NCBI GenBank assembly: GCA_035279525.1
Contig: DATEHQ010000109.1
Span: 1-29,952 of the forward strand
Reading direction: 5' to 3'
From: DATEHQ01 sp035279525
Lineage (GTDB): Bacteria; Chloroflexota; Dormibacteria; Dormibacterales; Dormibacteraceae
DNA: 29,952 nucleotides
Positions 7,929 through 17,309 of the stretch are shown here, in pieces. The notes below the pieces were generated by a model. It saw only the letters and a list, made by a program, of their open reading frames with translations. It was not told where the DNA came from and did not search any database. Numbering within the stretch: position 1 is the stretch's first letter; each line of letters starts with the position of its first letter. Position numbers and translations under genes: made by a program.

Positions 7929-10178
7929 GTGGTCGCCCCTCAGCCCGAAGTCGACGCACTGCTCGCGCGCCTGAACCCGCCCCAGCAGGAGGCGGTCACT
8001 CACGGCGATGGGCCGCTTCTCATCTTCGCCGGCGCCGGCAGCGGGAAGACCCGGGTCCTGACCGCGCGCATCGCCTACCTGATCGCCACCCGCCGCGTCT
8101 GGCCTGACCGCCTGCTCGCGGTCACCTTCACCAACAAGGCCGCGCGGGAGATGCGCGCCCGGGTGGAGGCGCTGGTCGGCGCCGGGCGCGAGCAGGGCCC
8201 GCTTCTCGATCCGGTCACGACCCAGAGGATGTGGGTCGGCACCTTCCACGCGACCGCGGTCAGGATCCTGCGCCGCGAGGCGCAGCGGCTGGGCATGCCC
8301 AGCAGCTTCGTGATCTTCGACGAGGACGACACGCGCGCCGCGCTCAGGCGAGTGCTCGAAGAACTGCGCCTGGATCCCAAGCGCTACCCGATCGGCGCGC
8401 TGAGCAATTCGATCTCGCAGGCGAAGAACGAGCTGAAGCGCCCCGAGGACTACCCGAATCGGAGCTACGCCGACGAGATCATCCGCCGCGTCTACGAGTC
8501 ATACCAGGAGCTGCTGAGGCGTTCCGGCGGCCTCGACTTCGACGACCTGATCATGAAGCTCGTCGAGCTGCTCAGCACCGACGCCGAGGCGCTCGAGAAG
8601 TGGCGCGACCGCTTCCGGCACGTCCTGGTCGACGAATACCAGGACACCAACCGTGCACAGTACGTCCTGGTGAACCTGCTCGGGCAGGAGCACCGCAACG
8701 TGGCGGTGGTCGGCGACGACGACCAATCGATCTATCGCTTCCGGGGCGCTGACGTGCGGAACATCCTCGACTTCCGAAAGGACTATCCCGACGCGCACGT
8801 CGTGCACCTGGAGCAGAACTACCGCTCGAGCCAGGCCATCCTCGACACGGCCTACAGCGTCATCCGTGCCAACCCCGAGAGGGCCGAAAAGCGGCTGTGG
8901 ACCGAGCGGGCGGGCGGCGAGAAGGTGATGGCCACCCAGGCCTACAACGAGATCGAGGAGGCCGAGTTCGTGGCCGACGAGATCGAGCGGCTGCGCAAGA
9001 CCGAGCAGCGCGGCTATTCCGACTTCGCGATCCTCTACCGCACCAACGCCCAGTCGCGTTCATTCGAAGACGTGCTCGCCCGGCGGCGCATCCCGTATCG
9101 ACTCGTGGGCGGGATTCGGTTCTGGGAGCGGCGTGAGGTCAAGGACGTGGTCGCCTACCTGCGCTTCTGCTTCAACCCGCGCGACGCGCTGAGCTTTGCC
9201 CGCATCGTGTCGGTGCCGTCGCGCAAGATCGGCAGCGTCACCGTCGAAGCCGTCAACTCTTTCGCCAGAGGGGCCGAGTCCGACATTCTGACGCTCCTGG
9301 CGGAGCCGGCCCGGATCCCCGGCGTGCCCAGGGCCGCGGTCGCGGCCCTGCAGGGATTTCGCGCCCAGATCGAATCCGTCCGCGCCACCATGGGCGTGCT
9401 GCGCCCGAGCGAGCTGCTCGACCACGTGATCGAGGTCATGGAGCTGCGGCGGCACTACCTCGACGGCACCCCGCAAGGCGAGGCGCGGATGGAGAACCTG
9501 AACGAGCTGCGCGGCCTGGCCGAAAGCTTCGACGACCGCGAGCCGGAACAGGGCCTCGAGGATTTCCTCGCCGAGGTGGCGCTCGTCTCCGACGTCGACG
9601 CCTACGACGAGAACGGCGAGGGCGTGACCCTGATCACGCTTCACATGGTCAAGGGGCTCGAGTTCGCCGTGGTGTTCATGGTGGGGATGGAGGAGGGACT
9701 TCTGCCGCACCAGAGGGCGCTGGACGAGCGCGAGGAGAATCCGTCTGCGGTCGGAGCGACCACCGAGATGGCCGAGGAGCGCAGGCTCTGTTACGTCGGA
9801 ATGACGCGGGCGAAGGACCGCCTCTACCTGAGCTGCGCGTTTCGACGGCACCTCTACGGCCGTTCACAGCCCGCGTTCCCGAGCCGTTTCCTCACCGAGA
9901 TACCTCAGTCGCTGCTCGCCGCACCGCGCGGCAGCGCCCCGGTCGCGCCGCCACGCCAGGGCTACAGGGAGCGCTACCAGGAGCGCCAGGTGCAGGCCGC
10001 GCCCGGACCGCCGCCTGTGCAGCGATTCGTCAGCGGCGATCGGGTGACGCACCCGTCCTTCGGCGTGGGCACGGTGGTGAAGAGCACCCTCACGCGAACC
10101 GACGAAGAGCTCGTCGTGAAATTCGACAAGGCGGGCTTGAAGATCCTGAGCGGCATGCTGGCGCCCCTGACCAAGTGA
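7929..10178 (+). CDS. pcrA: UvrD/PcrA-type ATP-dependent DNA helicase
   Basis: A superfamily 1A 3'-5' DNA helicase acting in nucleotide excision repair, replication-conflict resolution and removal of recombinase filaments. All hallmark motifs are present: Q-motif LNPPQQEAV, Walker A GAGSGKTR, motif II VDEYQDTN, motif III GDDDQSIYRFRGA, motif V VTLITLHMVKGLEF and motif VI EERRLCYVGMTRAKDRLYLS. The C-terminus carries the PcrA/UvrD Tudor-like element GDRVTHPSFGVGTVV. I chose the GTG at 7929 (749 residues) because a TAAACT box precedes it by 10 nt and the N-terminus then starts shortly before the Q-motif, as is usual. The ATG at 7887 (763 residues) is possible, but its only Shine-Dalgarno sits about 2 nt away. 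The stop overlaps the ligA start as GTGA. Confidence 0.96.
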   Translation: MVAPQPEVDALLARLNPPQQEAVTHGDGPLLIFAGAGSGKTRVLTARIAYLIATRRVWPDRLLAVTFTNKAAREMRARVEALVGAGREQGPLLDPVTTQRMWVGTFHATAVRILRREAQRLGMPSSFVIFDEDDTRAALRRVLEELRLDPKRYPIGALSNSISQAKNELKRPEDYPNRSYADEIIRRVYESYQELLRRSGGLDFDDLIMKLVELLSTDAEALEKWRDRFRHVLVDEYQDTNRAQYVLVNLLGQEHRNVAVVGDDDQSIYRFRGADVRNILDFRKDYPDAHVVHLEQNYRSSQAILDTAYSVIRANPERAEKRLWTERAGGEKVMATQAYNEIEEAEFVADEIERLRKTEQRGYSDFAILYRTNAQSRSFEDVLARRRIPYRLVGGIRFWERREVKDVVAYLRFCFNPRDALSFARIVSVPSRKIGSVTVEAVNSFARGAESDILTLLAEPARIPGVPRAAVAALQGFRAQIESVRATMGVLRPSELLDHVIEVMELRRHYLDGTPQGEARMENLNELRGLAESFDDREPEQGLEDFLAEVALVSDVDAYDENGEGVTLITLHMVKGLEFAVVFMVGMEEGLLPHQRALDEREENPSAVGATTEMAEERRLCYVGMTRAKDRLYLSCAFRRHLYGRSQPAFPSRFLTEIPQSLLAAPRGSAPVAPPRQGYRERYQERQVQAAPGPPPVQRFVSGDRVTHPSFGVGTVVKSTLTRTDEELVVKFDKAGLKILSGMLAPLTK

Positions 10179-12169
10179 GCCAGCGCCAGAAGAAGAAGCT
10201 CGTCGATCCCGCGGTCCGCGTCGAGGAGCTGCGCCGGCTCATCCGCCGTTTCGAGCACGCGTACCACGTGCTCGACAAACCCGAGGTCTCGGATGCGGAG
10301 TACGACGCCCTGTTCCTGGAATTGCGCAGGATCGAGGAGGAGCGTCCAGACCTGCTGACGCCCGACTCGCCGACGCAGCGCGTGGGTGGCGAGGCCTCGG
10401 ACCAGTTCGCGAAGGTCCGGCACCGCTCGCCAATGCTCAGCCTCCAGAACGCATTCGACGAGGCGGAGATCCGCGCGTTCGACAAGCGAGTCCGCGCCGC
10501 GGTAGGCGACAAGGTCGTCTACTGCGCCGAGCTGAAGATCGACGGGCTGGCCATGAGCCTCACCTATGCCAGGGGGCGCCTGCAGCGCGCGTCGACGCGG
10601 GGGGACGGAACCGTCGGCGAGGACGTGACCGCCAACGTGCGCACGATCCGAAGCGTGCCGCTCACGATCACGCCCGCGGCCGGCCTTCCCGACGTCTTCG
10701 AGGTCCGCGGCGAGGTCTATTTCCCCATCGCGGGCTTCGAGAAGCTGAACCGCGAGATGGAGGCCGCCGGGCGCCCGCGTTTCGTCAACCCGCGCAACAC
10801 GGCCGCCGGCAGTGTTCGGCAGATCGACCCCACCGTCACGGCGGCCCGCGACCTGCAGACGTTCATGTACACGCTCGACCCCGCGGGCAGGTCGCGGTCG
10901 CAGTGGGACGTGCTCAGCACCCTGGGGAAGATGGGCTTCCGCGTCAACAAGCAGCGACGGCGCCTGGGCTCGATCGACGAGGTCATCGAGTATCACGCCG
11001 AGTGGCAGCGCCGGCGGCACGAGCTCGAGTACGAGATCGACGGCATGGTGGTCAAGGTCGACACCTTCGACCAGCAGCTGGAGCTCGGTTTCGTGGCCCG
11101 CTCGCCGCGCTGGGCGATCGCCTTCAAGTACGCGCCCGAGCAGGCCGAGACGGAGGTCGAGGAGATCGCGTGCTACGTGGGGCGCACAGGCGTGCTGACA
11201 CCCGTGGCGCACCTGAAGCCGGTTGTCGTCGGCGGTGTGACGGTCCGCAACGTGACCATGCACAATGAGGCACAGGTCAACGAGAAGGGCGTCTACGTCG
11301 GCGCTCGCGTGATGATCCATCGAGCCGGCGACGTGATCCCCGAGATCGTCAGCGTCAAGGATCCCAAGCCCGGCTGGAAGATGCCGGCGAAGTGTCCCGT
11401 GTGCGGCGGGGAGGTCGTGCGCGAGGAGCCCTACATCGCTCACCGCTGCATCAACCCGTTCTGCGCCGCGCAGCGCCTCGAGCGGCTGCGTCATTTCGCA
11501 GCCGTGATGGACATCGAGGGCCTCGGGTACGCGACCCTCTCGCAGGTGATCGACAGGGGCATCGTCGAGGACCCCAGCGATCTCTTCCGCATGGCCAGGG
11601 AGCAGATCGTCGAGCTGGATGGATTCGCGGACAAATCCGCACAGAACCTGGTGGACCGCATCGCGGCGAGCAGGCGGCCTGAGCTCGGGCGCTTCCTTTA
11701 CGCGCTGGGAATCCCGCAGGTCGGAGAGGCGACGGCCCAGCTCCTCGCCGGCGACTTCGGCAGCATCGAACGGCTGCGCGACGCGAGCGAGGAGGAGCTG
11801 ATTCGAGTCGAAGGCGTCGGGCCGAACATGGCTCACGAGGTTCACTCGTACTTCCACGGCCCGGGTGGCGAGCTCGTGCGGAAGGTCATCGCGGCGGGCG
11901 TCGAGCCGCAGGAAGCCGAGGCTCCTGCAGACGGGCCGTTCACCGGCAAGACGTTCGTTTTCACCGGCACGCTCGAGAAGATGAGCCGTCCCGACGCGGA
12001 GGCGCTGGTCCGGAGGCTCGGCGGGAAGGCGGTGGGCAGCGTGAGCGCGAAGACCGATTACGTGGTCGCCGGTCCCGGCGCCGGGTCCAAGCTGGAGAGG
12101 GCGCAGAAGCTCAAGCTCGAGATCCTCGACGAGGAAGCCTTCTTGAAGCTGCTTCCGCAGACCGCCTAG
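10175..12169 (+). CDS. ligA: NAD-dependent DNA ligase
   Basis: A 664-residue NAD+-dependent ligase that seals nicks in replication and repair. Domains in order: Ia region with HAYHVLDKPEVSDAEYD (about 28-44); adenylation domain with the catalytic lysine K121 in AELKIDG; OB fold; a four-cysteine zinc finger beginning CPVCGG at residue 407 and ending in CINPFC; helix-hairpin-helix region (about 445-575); and a C-terminal BRCT domain (about 585-664, GKTFVFTGTL). Length and order match bacterial LigA. The GTG start overlaps the pcrA stop by sharing GTGA, so translation is probably coupled. pcrA-ligA adjacency is conserved in many Gram-positive bacteria. Confidence 0.97.
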   Translation: MSQRQKKKLVDPAVRVEELRRLIRRFEHAYHVLDKPEVSDAEYDALFLELRRIEEERPDLLTPDSPTQRVGGEASDQFAKVRHRSPMLSLQNAFDEAEIRAFDKRVRAAVGDKVVYCAELKIDGLAMSLTYARGRLQRASTRGDGTVGEDVTANVRTIRSVPLTITPAAGLPDVFEVRGEVYFPIAGFEKLNREMEAAGRPRFVNPRNTAAGSVRQIDPTVTAARDLQTFMYTLDPAGRSRSQWDVLSTLGKMGFRVNKQRRRLGSIDEVIEYHAEWQRRRHELEYEIDGMVVKVDTFDQQLELGFVARSPRWAIAFKYAPEQAETEVEEIACYVGRTGVLTPVAHLKPVVVGGVTVRNVTMHNEAQVNEKGVYVGARVMIHRAGDVIPEIVSVKDPKPGWKMPAKCPVCGGEVVREEPYIAHRCINPFCAAQRLERLRHFAAVMDIEGLGYATLSQVIDRGIVEDPSDLFRMAREQIVELDGFADKSAQNLVDRIAASRRPELGRFLYALGIPQVGEATAQLLAGDFGSIERLRDASEEELIRVEGVGPNMAHEVHSYFHGPGGELVRKVIAAGVEPQEAEAPADGPFTGKTFVFTGTLEKMSRPDAEALVRRLGGKAVGSVSAKTDYVVAGPGAGSKLERAQKLKLEILDEEAFLKLLPQTA

Positions 12170-12179
12170 GAAGGGTAGG

Positions 12180-15100
12180 GTGGGGCCGAAAGTGCCCCAT
12201 CGCCGCCAACCCACGCTGACGCCCAGCCGCCTCGCCTGGCGCCAGATGCGGGCGCGCTGGACGGCGTATGTGCCCACCGCAATCGGCCTCGCAGCCGCGC
12301 TGGCGCTGGCGACGGCGGTCTCGCTCACGCAGGCCCGAGCTCAGGACGCCGGACTGGTCCGCACAGTCCAGGGCCTCGGACCGAATGGCCTCGTCTCGGT
12401 CCGGCTGACAGGCGTGTGGACCCAGCCCGACTACGACAAGTTCCGCATGGACGTGCAGCACGCGACTGGAGACCTCGGTGGAACCCTGGCTGTTCGCTCG
12501 TCGCTCCTGTACTCGGCGACCTACCTGCCGGCGCTGGTCAACGGCAGTGTGCCGAACGACCCAGGCCAAGACCTGCAGATCGCCACCATGGAAGACCTTC
12601 CGCAACACGTGGACCTCGTCGCCGGGACCTGGCCCATCGCACCTACGGCCGGCCAGACGCTCGAGGTCACGCTGCCCCAATCGGCCGCCGGACCGGCCCA
12701 TCTGGGCGCGGGCGACACGGAATGCCTCAAGGTGCTCGACGGCCGCTACCGCGTGTGCATCCACGTCGCTGGGATCTGGAAGCCGCGCCAGGCCGCGGAC
12801 CCTTACTGGGGCACTGAGCAGGGGCCCCCGGTGGCCGCCTTCACGGACGACTCGACTTACTTCGCGAATCTCGTCGCCGAAAGCAAGGTCGACCAGCCCT
12901 CGGCACTTGTCTCCGTGGCGCTGATCACTCTGTCACCGAAGCTCGAGGCGATCCGCACCGCGGGCGCGGCGCAGTCGCTGGCCAGACTGCGGAGCCTTCA
13001 CGCCGAGTTCGGCGTAGCACGGCCGGATGCCGCAGTCGTGAGCAACCTGGAGCTGGCGCTCGACCAGTTCGTCAACGAGTCCTCCGTCGCCGCGTACGCG
13101 ATCGAGCTCGTCGTGGTGCAGCTCCTGCTCATCGCTCTCTATTGCGGGTGGTTCCTGGCCGGGCTGCTTCTGGCGCAGCAGCGCCATGTCATCTCCATCT
13201 GGCGCTCGCGCGGCTGGTCGTGGATCGGCGTGACCTCGCTCCTCTTCGCCGAGCTCGCCGCGACCGCGGCGGTCGGGGCTCCTCTCGGGCTCCTGGCCGG
13301 TTGGGTGGCGTCTGAGGCCGTGGCGCGGTTCGCGTATCCGTCTGGATCGCTGCCGGCGCTACACGTCGACTGGCAAGCGCTTGGCGCGCTGGTCGGCGCC
13401 GTCCTGCTCGCCGAGCTGGCGCTGATCGCCGGCCAGGCGCTGCTTGCGGCGCGGCACAGCGTCCTGAGCGCTCGGATCGAAACCTCGCGTCCGCAAGCGC
13501 CGTGGTGGCGACGACGGCATGTCGACCTCATCCTCGCGCTGCTCGCGGTACCGCTTCTCGCCGAAATGGGGTTCGCCGGCAGCGCGTCTGTGCGGGCCGC
13601 GGCGGGCCGGGACGATCCCCTCTATCTCCTGGTTCCAGGCCTCGCCAGCGCGTTCTTTGCCCTGGCGCTCCTCCGTGCGCTGGCTCCCCTCGCTGCCCTG
13701 CTCGCGCGCGTGCGCTCATCGATGGCGGCGCGCCTTGCTTCGATGCAGTTGCTGCGAGCTCCAGGCCAGCACGCGGGACTCGCCACTCTGCTCATGCTTG
13801 CGATCGCGATCGGCGTCTTCGCGTCCGCATTCATCGCGACCGCAAAACGCAACGGCGCGGACCGCGCGGCCTACTCGGTGGGCAGCGACGTGCGTGCAAC
13901 TCTCGCCGGTGTCGTATCACAGCTTGCGGATGACACACCGCTGGGCGGTGCAGGTGCGCGGAGCGCGGTGTTTCGCGGCTATGGGCGCGTGGCAGGCGAG
14001 GATTCCCAGCTGCTGGGAGTGGACCCGTACACCTTCGAGCCGGCCATGTACACGCGCCCCGATCTTGCCTCGATGTCGCTCGCCTCGATGGTCCAGCGGC
14101 TCGCCGACGCGGAGACGGGCGGCCTGTTGCTTCCTGCCCAGTCCACATCCATCACGGTCTGGGTCCACGGCGGCGCGACAGGTGGGAGCCTGACGGCAGA
14201 CCTCTCCGACGCGCACGGAAAGCCGGCGAGAGCGGACCTTGGCTCGCTCGACTTCACGGGATGGAAGGAGCTCAGCGCCCCGCTGGTGGCTGAGTCTGGC
14301 TCGTTCACCCCGCCACTGAGATTTCGCGACCTTGCCATCGCCCACGTGACCACGGCCGGCGATGTCGCGCTCAGCTCACTCGCGGCGGGCAACGACGTGC
14401 TGCAGGGTTTCGACCAGGTGATCGAGGGTCCAGGCGCCCAGTTCTTCCCTGGGCTGTGGTGGATATCGGACTGGACCAGCGGCTCGCGCGCACAGGAGCT
14501 CGTGCCCTCGATGGATCTGCCGCGAGCCGGCGCGGCGACCGTGCGTTTCAGCGTCCAGCCCTCCACCATCCCGGCCTACATCCGGCCCGAGCCCACGGGC
14601 GCGCTGCGCGGTCGGGCGCCGGCCTCGCTGGGCGCCATCCCCGCCATCGCCTCCGCCGGTTTGCTCGACCGGTTCGGTCTGAAGACCGGCGACCTGATGC
14701 AGGTGGAGGTCGACCATGTCGGCATGACCGCCGTAATTGTGGGCGTCGCCGAATACTTCCCGACCCTCTATCCCCAGCTTGGTGATTTCATCGTCATGGA
14801 GCGGGATCCACTTCTGATCGCGCTCGCCTACAACCGCGACCAGAGGCCGTTTCCGAACGAGATCTGGGCGCGAGTCATGCCAGGACAGAGCTCCGCGCTC
14901 ATAGCGTCGATGCAGTCCGCGCCGGGCGTCGTGACGGTGATCGACAGGTGGTCGGTTGAGCAGGCCACGGCCACCTCGCCGCAGCAGCTCGAACTCGAGT
15001 CGATCCTCGTCCTCGGCTTCGTCGCGGCCCTCGCCCTCGGTCTGCTTGCCTTCGCCCTCCACTTCGTGGTGCTGACCCGCTCGCGGCTCGCCGACTACGC

Positions 15101-15413
15101 GGTGCTGGAGGCGAACGGGATGCCGCAGACCACAGCCATGGGGAGCATGGTCGTCGAGCAGGCGGTCTTGCTCTCGTTCTGCACGGCTGCCGGGTCCCTG
15201 CTCGGTGTGGTCGCCGCGGCTGCGCTGCTGCCCACGCTTCAGCTCGGCACGTCGGCCGGCCAGAACGTGCCGCCCACGATCGTCGCATTCGATGGCGCGC
15301 TCCTTGCGATCGTCCTCGGCGCCGTGGTGGTCGCTGCCATTTCCGCCATCGCCATGATCGCCTTCGCCATCGAACGGCCGAACGTGATGGCCGAGCTGAG
15401 GGCGATGGGATGA
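12180..15413 (+). CDS. Large FtsX/MacB-type ABC transporter permease
   Basis: A 1077-residue inner-membrane permease. The N-terminus has one transmembrane helix (about 30-52) followed by a large extracytoplasmic region. A cluster of about six hydrophobic helices follows between 305 and 555. A second large extracytoplasmic region (about 556-935) follows, then three C-terminal helices (about 940-1070). This is the duplicated FtsX-like layout of MacB/LolC-type exporters in one chain. Two ATPase genes follow with stop/start overlaps, forming one transporter cassette. Substrate cannot be deduced; known relatives handle lipoproteins, peptides or antibiotics, or act in signalling. Start: the GTG at 12180 has a weak AAGG upstream. 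The GTG at 12192 (residue 5) lies 10 nt after TAGGGT (12176-12181) and is a plausible leaderless alternative. Confidence 0.87.
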   Translation: MGPKVPHRRQPTLTPSRLAWRQMRARWTAYVPTAIGLAAALALATAVSLTQARAQDAGLVRTVQGLGPNGLVSVRLTGVWTQPDYDKFRMDVQHATGDLGGTLAVRSSLLYSATYLPALVNGSVPNDPGQDLQIATMEDLPQHVDLVAGTWPIAPTAGQTLEVTLPQSAAGPAHLGAGDTECLKVLDGRYRVCIHVAGIWKPRQAADPYWGTEQGPPVAAFTDDSTYFANLVAESKVDQPSALVSVALITLSPKLEAIRTAGAAQSLARLRSLHAEFGVARPDAAVVSNLELALDQFVNESSVAAYAIELVVVQLLLIALYCGWFLAGLLLAQQRHVISIWRSRGWSWIGVTSLLFAELAATAAVGAPLGLLAGWVASEAVARFAYPSGSLPALHVDWQALGALVGAVLLAELALIAGQALLAARHSVLSARIETSRPQAPWWRRRHVDLILALLAVPLLAEMGFAGSASVRAAAGRDDPLYLLVPGLASAFFALALLRALAPLAALLARVRSSMAARLASMQLLRAPGQHAGLATLLMLAIAIGVFASAFIATAKRNGADRAAYSVGSDVRATLAGVVSQLADDTPLGGAGARSAVFRGYGRVAGEDSQLLGVDPYTFEPAMYTRPDLASMSLASMVQRLADAETGGLLLPAQSTSITVWVHGGATGGSLTADLSDAHGKPARADLGSLDFTGWKELSAPLVAESGSFTPPLRFRDLAIAHVTTAGDVALSSLAAGNDVLQGFDQVIEGPGAQFFPGLWWISDWTSGSRAQELVPSMDLPRAGAATVRFSVQPSTIPAYIRPEPTGALRGRAPASLGAIPAIASAGLLDRFGLKTGDLMQVEVDHVGMTAVIVGVAEYFPTLYPQLGDFIVMERDPLLIALAYNRDQRPFPNEIWARVMPGQSSALIASMQSAPGVVTVIDRWSVEQATATSPQQLELESILVLGFVAALALGLLAFALHFVVLTRSRLADYAVLEANGMPQTTAMGSMVVEQAVLLSFCTAAGSLLGVVAAAALLPTLQLGTSAGQNVPPTIVAFDGALLAIVLGAVVVAAISAIAMIAFAIERPNVMAELRAMG

Positions 15414-16240
15414 GCGCGGTCGAGTGCACCGGCCTGGTCCACATCTACAAGACGGCTGACATCGAAGTGTTCGCCCTTCAGGGCCTGGACATGTCCATCG
15501 ACGAGGGCGAGGTCGTCGCCATCGTGGGGGCGAGCGGCAGCGGGAAGACGACGCTCATGAACGTCCTGGCCGGCGTGCAGGTGCCGAGTGCGGGCCAGGC
15601 CTGGGTTGCCGGGTGGGATGTCGGGTCGCTGCGCGGCTCGGCTCGCGATCGCTACCGTCGCGACGTCATCGGCTACGTCTGGCAGAATGCGGCGCTCAAC
15701 CTTACGGCGGAGCTCAGCGTCGAGGAGAACGTTCAGCTACCCCTGATGGTCGCCGGCAGGTCGCGCGTGGAACGCCGAGAACGCGGTGATCAGCTGCTCG
15801 AGGCATTCGAGCTGCAGGGCCGGCGAGAACACGTGCCGAGTCAGCTTTCGGGAGGCGAGCAGCAACGCGCTGCGCTTGCGGTCGCCATGGCCAACCATCC
15901 GCGCGTCCTTCTCGCGGACGAGCCCACCGCAGAGCTCGACCGGCCGACGGCCCGACGCGTCCTCGAGGACATGCGGCGCGTTGGTCACCGCGAAGGCACG
16001 ACAGTGGTCATGGTCACGCACGATCGGGAGGTGGAGCACCACGTCGACCGGATCCTTCGCATACGCGGAGGGCGCACGTCGACGGAGACGAGGAGCTCGT
16101 CGGGTGAGCTGGTGATCCTCGACGCGTCCGGGCGTCTGCAGCTGCCGAAGTCGGTGATCGAGCAAGCCCGCCTGGGCGGCCGGGTGCGAGTACGCGCTGA
16201 AGACGGCCGCGTGATCATCGAGCCGCCAGATGAGGGCTGA
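15410..16240 (+). CDS. ABC transporter ATP-binding protein with C-terminal AbrB-like tail
   Basis: A 276-residue nucleotide-binding subunit. Walker A GASGSGKTT (about 41-49), Q-loop VWQN, signature LSGGEQQR, Walker B VLLADEPTAELD and H-loop VTHD are all intact, so ATP hydrolysis is expected. After the ATPase ends (about residue 220), a short tail holds LDASGRLQLPKSVIEQA followed by GGRVRVRAEDGRVII. This resembles the swapped-hairpin SpoVT/AbrB fold, in which GRxxLP is the core motif. Its role in an ABC ATPase is unclear; it might dimerise, bind the partner ATPase, or bind DNA. The ATG shares ATGA with the permease stop, indicating translational coupling. Confidence 0.93.
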   Translation: MSAVECTGLVHIYKTADIEVFALQGLDMSIDEGEVVAIVGASGSGKTTLMNVLAGVQVPSAGQAWVAGWDVGSLRGSARDRYRRDVIGYVWQNAALNLTAELSVEENVQLPLMVAGRSRVERRERGDQLLEAFELQGRREHVPSQLSGGEQQRAALAVAMANHPRVLLADEPTAELDRPTARRVLEDMRRVGHREGTTVVMVTHDREVEHHVDRILRIRGGRTSTETRSSSGELVILDASGRLQLPKSVIEQARLGGRVRVRAEDGRVIIEPPDEG

Positions 16241-16244
16241 ACCG

Positions 16245-16934
16245 ATGATCACGTTGGAGGGCGTGCGTCGCGACTTCGGCAGCGGCCGCACGCGGGTCGG
16301 GGCTCTGCGGGGGGTCGACCTGGAGGTCGCCAAGGGGGAGCTGGTCGCCATCTCGGGCCCTTCAGGCTCCGGCAAGACCACGCTGCTCGCCATGGTCGGC
16401 GGCCTCGATCGCCCCGACTCCGGCACCGTGCGTGTCGGCGGTGTCGACGTCGCCGCGCTGGAGGGGGCGAAGCTCGCCGAGTTCCGGCTCAGGTCGGTGG
16501 GTTTCGTGTTCCAGTCATCCGGGCTCGTGCCCCTGATGACCGCGCTCGAAAACGTCGCGCTTCCGCTGCTGCTGCTCGGCCGAGGCTCTGCCGCCGCTGA
16601 TGGGGCCGCGAACGAGGCCCTGGAGCTGGTCGGGCTTCAAGACCGCGCCCGCCATCGCGCTTACGAGCTCTCGGGAGGCGAGCAGCAGCGCGTCGCGATC
16701 GCCAGAGCGCTGGCCAAGGATCCTGCCGTTCTCCTGGCCGACGAGCCGACGGGACAGCTCGACAGCGAGACCTCGTCTGCGATCACTGAGCTTCTCGCCT
16801 CGCTGCGCGGCCGCACCACGATCCTGCTCGCCACCCACGATGAGGTGGTGGCCGCCCGGGCGGAGCGGGTCGTCACCATGGAGGATGGGACGGTCAGCCC
16901 TGTCGCGGCCGCGCCGACTTCGACGGCGAACTAG
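16245..16934 (+). CDS. ABC transporter ATP-binding protein (MacB/LolD type)
   Basis: The second ATPase subunit of the cassette, 229 residues from this start. Walker A GPSGSGKTT, Q-loop FVFQSSGL, signature LSGGEQQRVAIARAL, Walker B VLLADEPTGQLD and H-loop LATHD are intact. It fits the LolD/MacB subgroup that pairs with FtsX-like permeases. I chose the ATG at 16245 because GAGGG ends 8 nt upstream and the protein then begins MITLEGVRRDFG, as is usual. The in-frame ATG at 16230 would overlap the previous gene by 11 nt and lacks a Shine-Dalgarno. Two different ATPases with one permease gene suggest an NBD heterodimer on the duplicated permease. Confidence 0.94.
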   Translation: MITLEGVRRDFGSGRTRVGALRGVDLEVAKGELVAISGPSGSGKTTLLAMVGGLDRPDSGTVRVGGVDVAALEGAKLAEFRLRSVGFVFQSSGLVPLMTALENVALPLLLLGRGSAAADGAANEALELVGLQDRARHRAYELSGGEQQRVAIARALAKDPAVLLADEPTGQLDSETSSAITELLASLRGRTTILLATHDEVVAARAERVVTMEDGTVSPVAAAPTSTAN

Positions 16935-16937
16935 ACT
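16932..16937 (+). promoter_or_regulatory. -10 box overlapping the upstream stop codon
   Basis: TAGACT lies 9 nt before the ATG at 16947. Its TAG is also the stop codon of the preceding ATPase gene. No Shine-Dalgarno lies between box and ATG, which suggests a leaderless transcript for the next gene. Confidence 0.5.
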
Positions 16938-16946
16938 CACCCGGCG

Positions 16947-17300
16947 ATGCTGAAAACCGACGCCGGGACGGGGCCAGGCGGACGCGAGGCGCCGCGCTGG
17001 GTCGGCTGGACGCTGGTCGTCGGCGCGGTGCTTCTCCTGGCCTGGGCATGGTTCGTCTACGGCTTCCTGGCCGAGCCGTCGGCGGTGGGCCGATCCCGCA
17101 TCCTGCTCGACTGGCTCGTCGGGAGCGCGATCGGATCGGCGATCGCAGCAGTGGTGGCCGCTGCCGGGTCGGCGAGGCGCGCGCGCTGGGCGTGGGGCGC
17201 CTCGGTGTTTGCGGCCGCCGTCATGGTGGTGACCTGCGCCGGCGCGGTGATCGGCATCCCCGTCCTGCTCGGGCTGATCCCGACCCGCCGATCTTCCTAA
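16947..17300 (+). CDS. Small three-helix membrane protein of unknown function
   Basis: A 117-residue protein I do not recognise. A short polar, glycine-rich N-terminus (1-18) precedes three hydrophobic segments: about 19-41 (WTLVVGAVLLLAWAWFVYGF), 53-74 and 82-111. A basic loop (ARRARW, about 76-81) lies between the second and third, which favours a cytoplasmic loop there. It sits 12 nt after the ABC cassette and 9 nt before gatC, with its own apparent TAGACT -10 box, so it need not belong to either operon. No catalytic motif is visible. Confidence 0.7.
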   Translation: MLKTDAGTGPGGREAPRWVGWTLVVGAVLLLAWAWFVYGFLAEPSAVGRSRILLDWLVGSAIGSAIAAVVAAAGSARRARWAWGASVFAAAVMVVTCAGAVIGIPVLLGLIPTRRSS

Positions 17301-17303
17301 GCT
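17298..17303 (+). promoter_or_regulatory. Possible -10 box before gatC
   Basis: TAAGCT begins in the stop codon of the upstream gene and ends 6 nt before the GTG at 17310. It fits TANNNT and the leaderless spacing but is weaker than the TAGAMT boxes. Confidence 0.35.
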
Positions 17304-17309
17304 AAATCG

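Noticed and set aside
9974..12328. 784-codon minus-strand open frame opposite pcrA/ligA
   Set aside because: It is a GC-driven antisense shadow: Arg/His/Leu-rich composition, no domain, and fully overlapped by the clear ligA gene.
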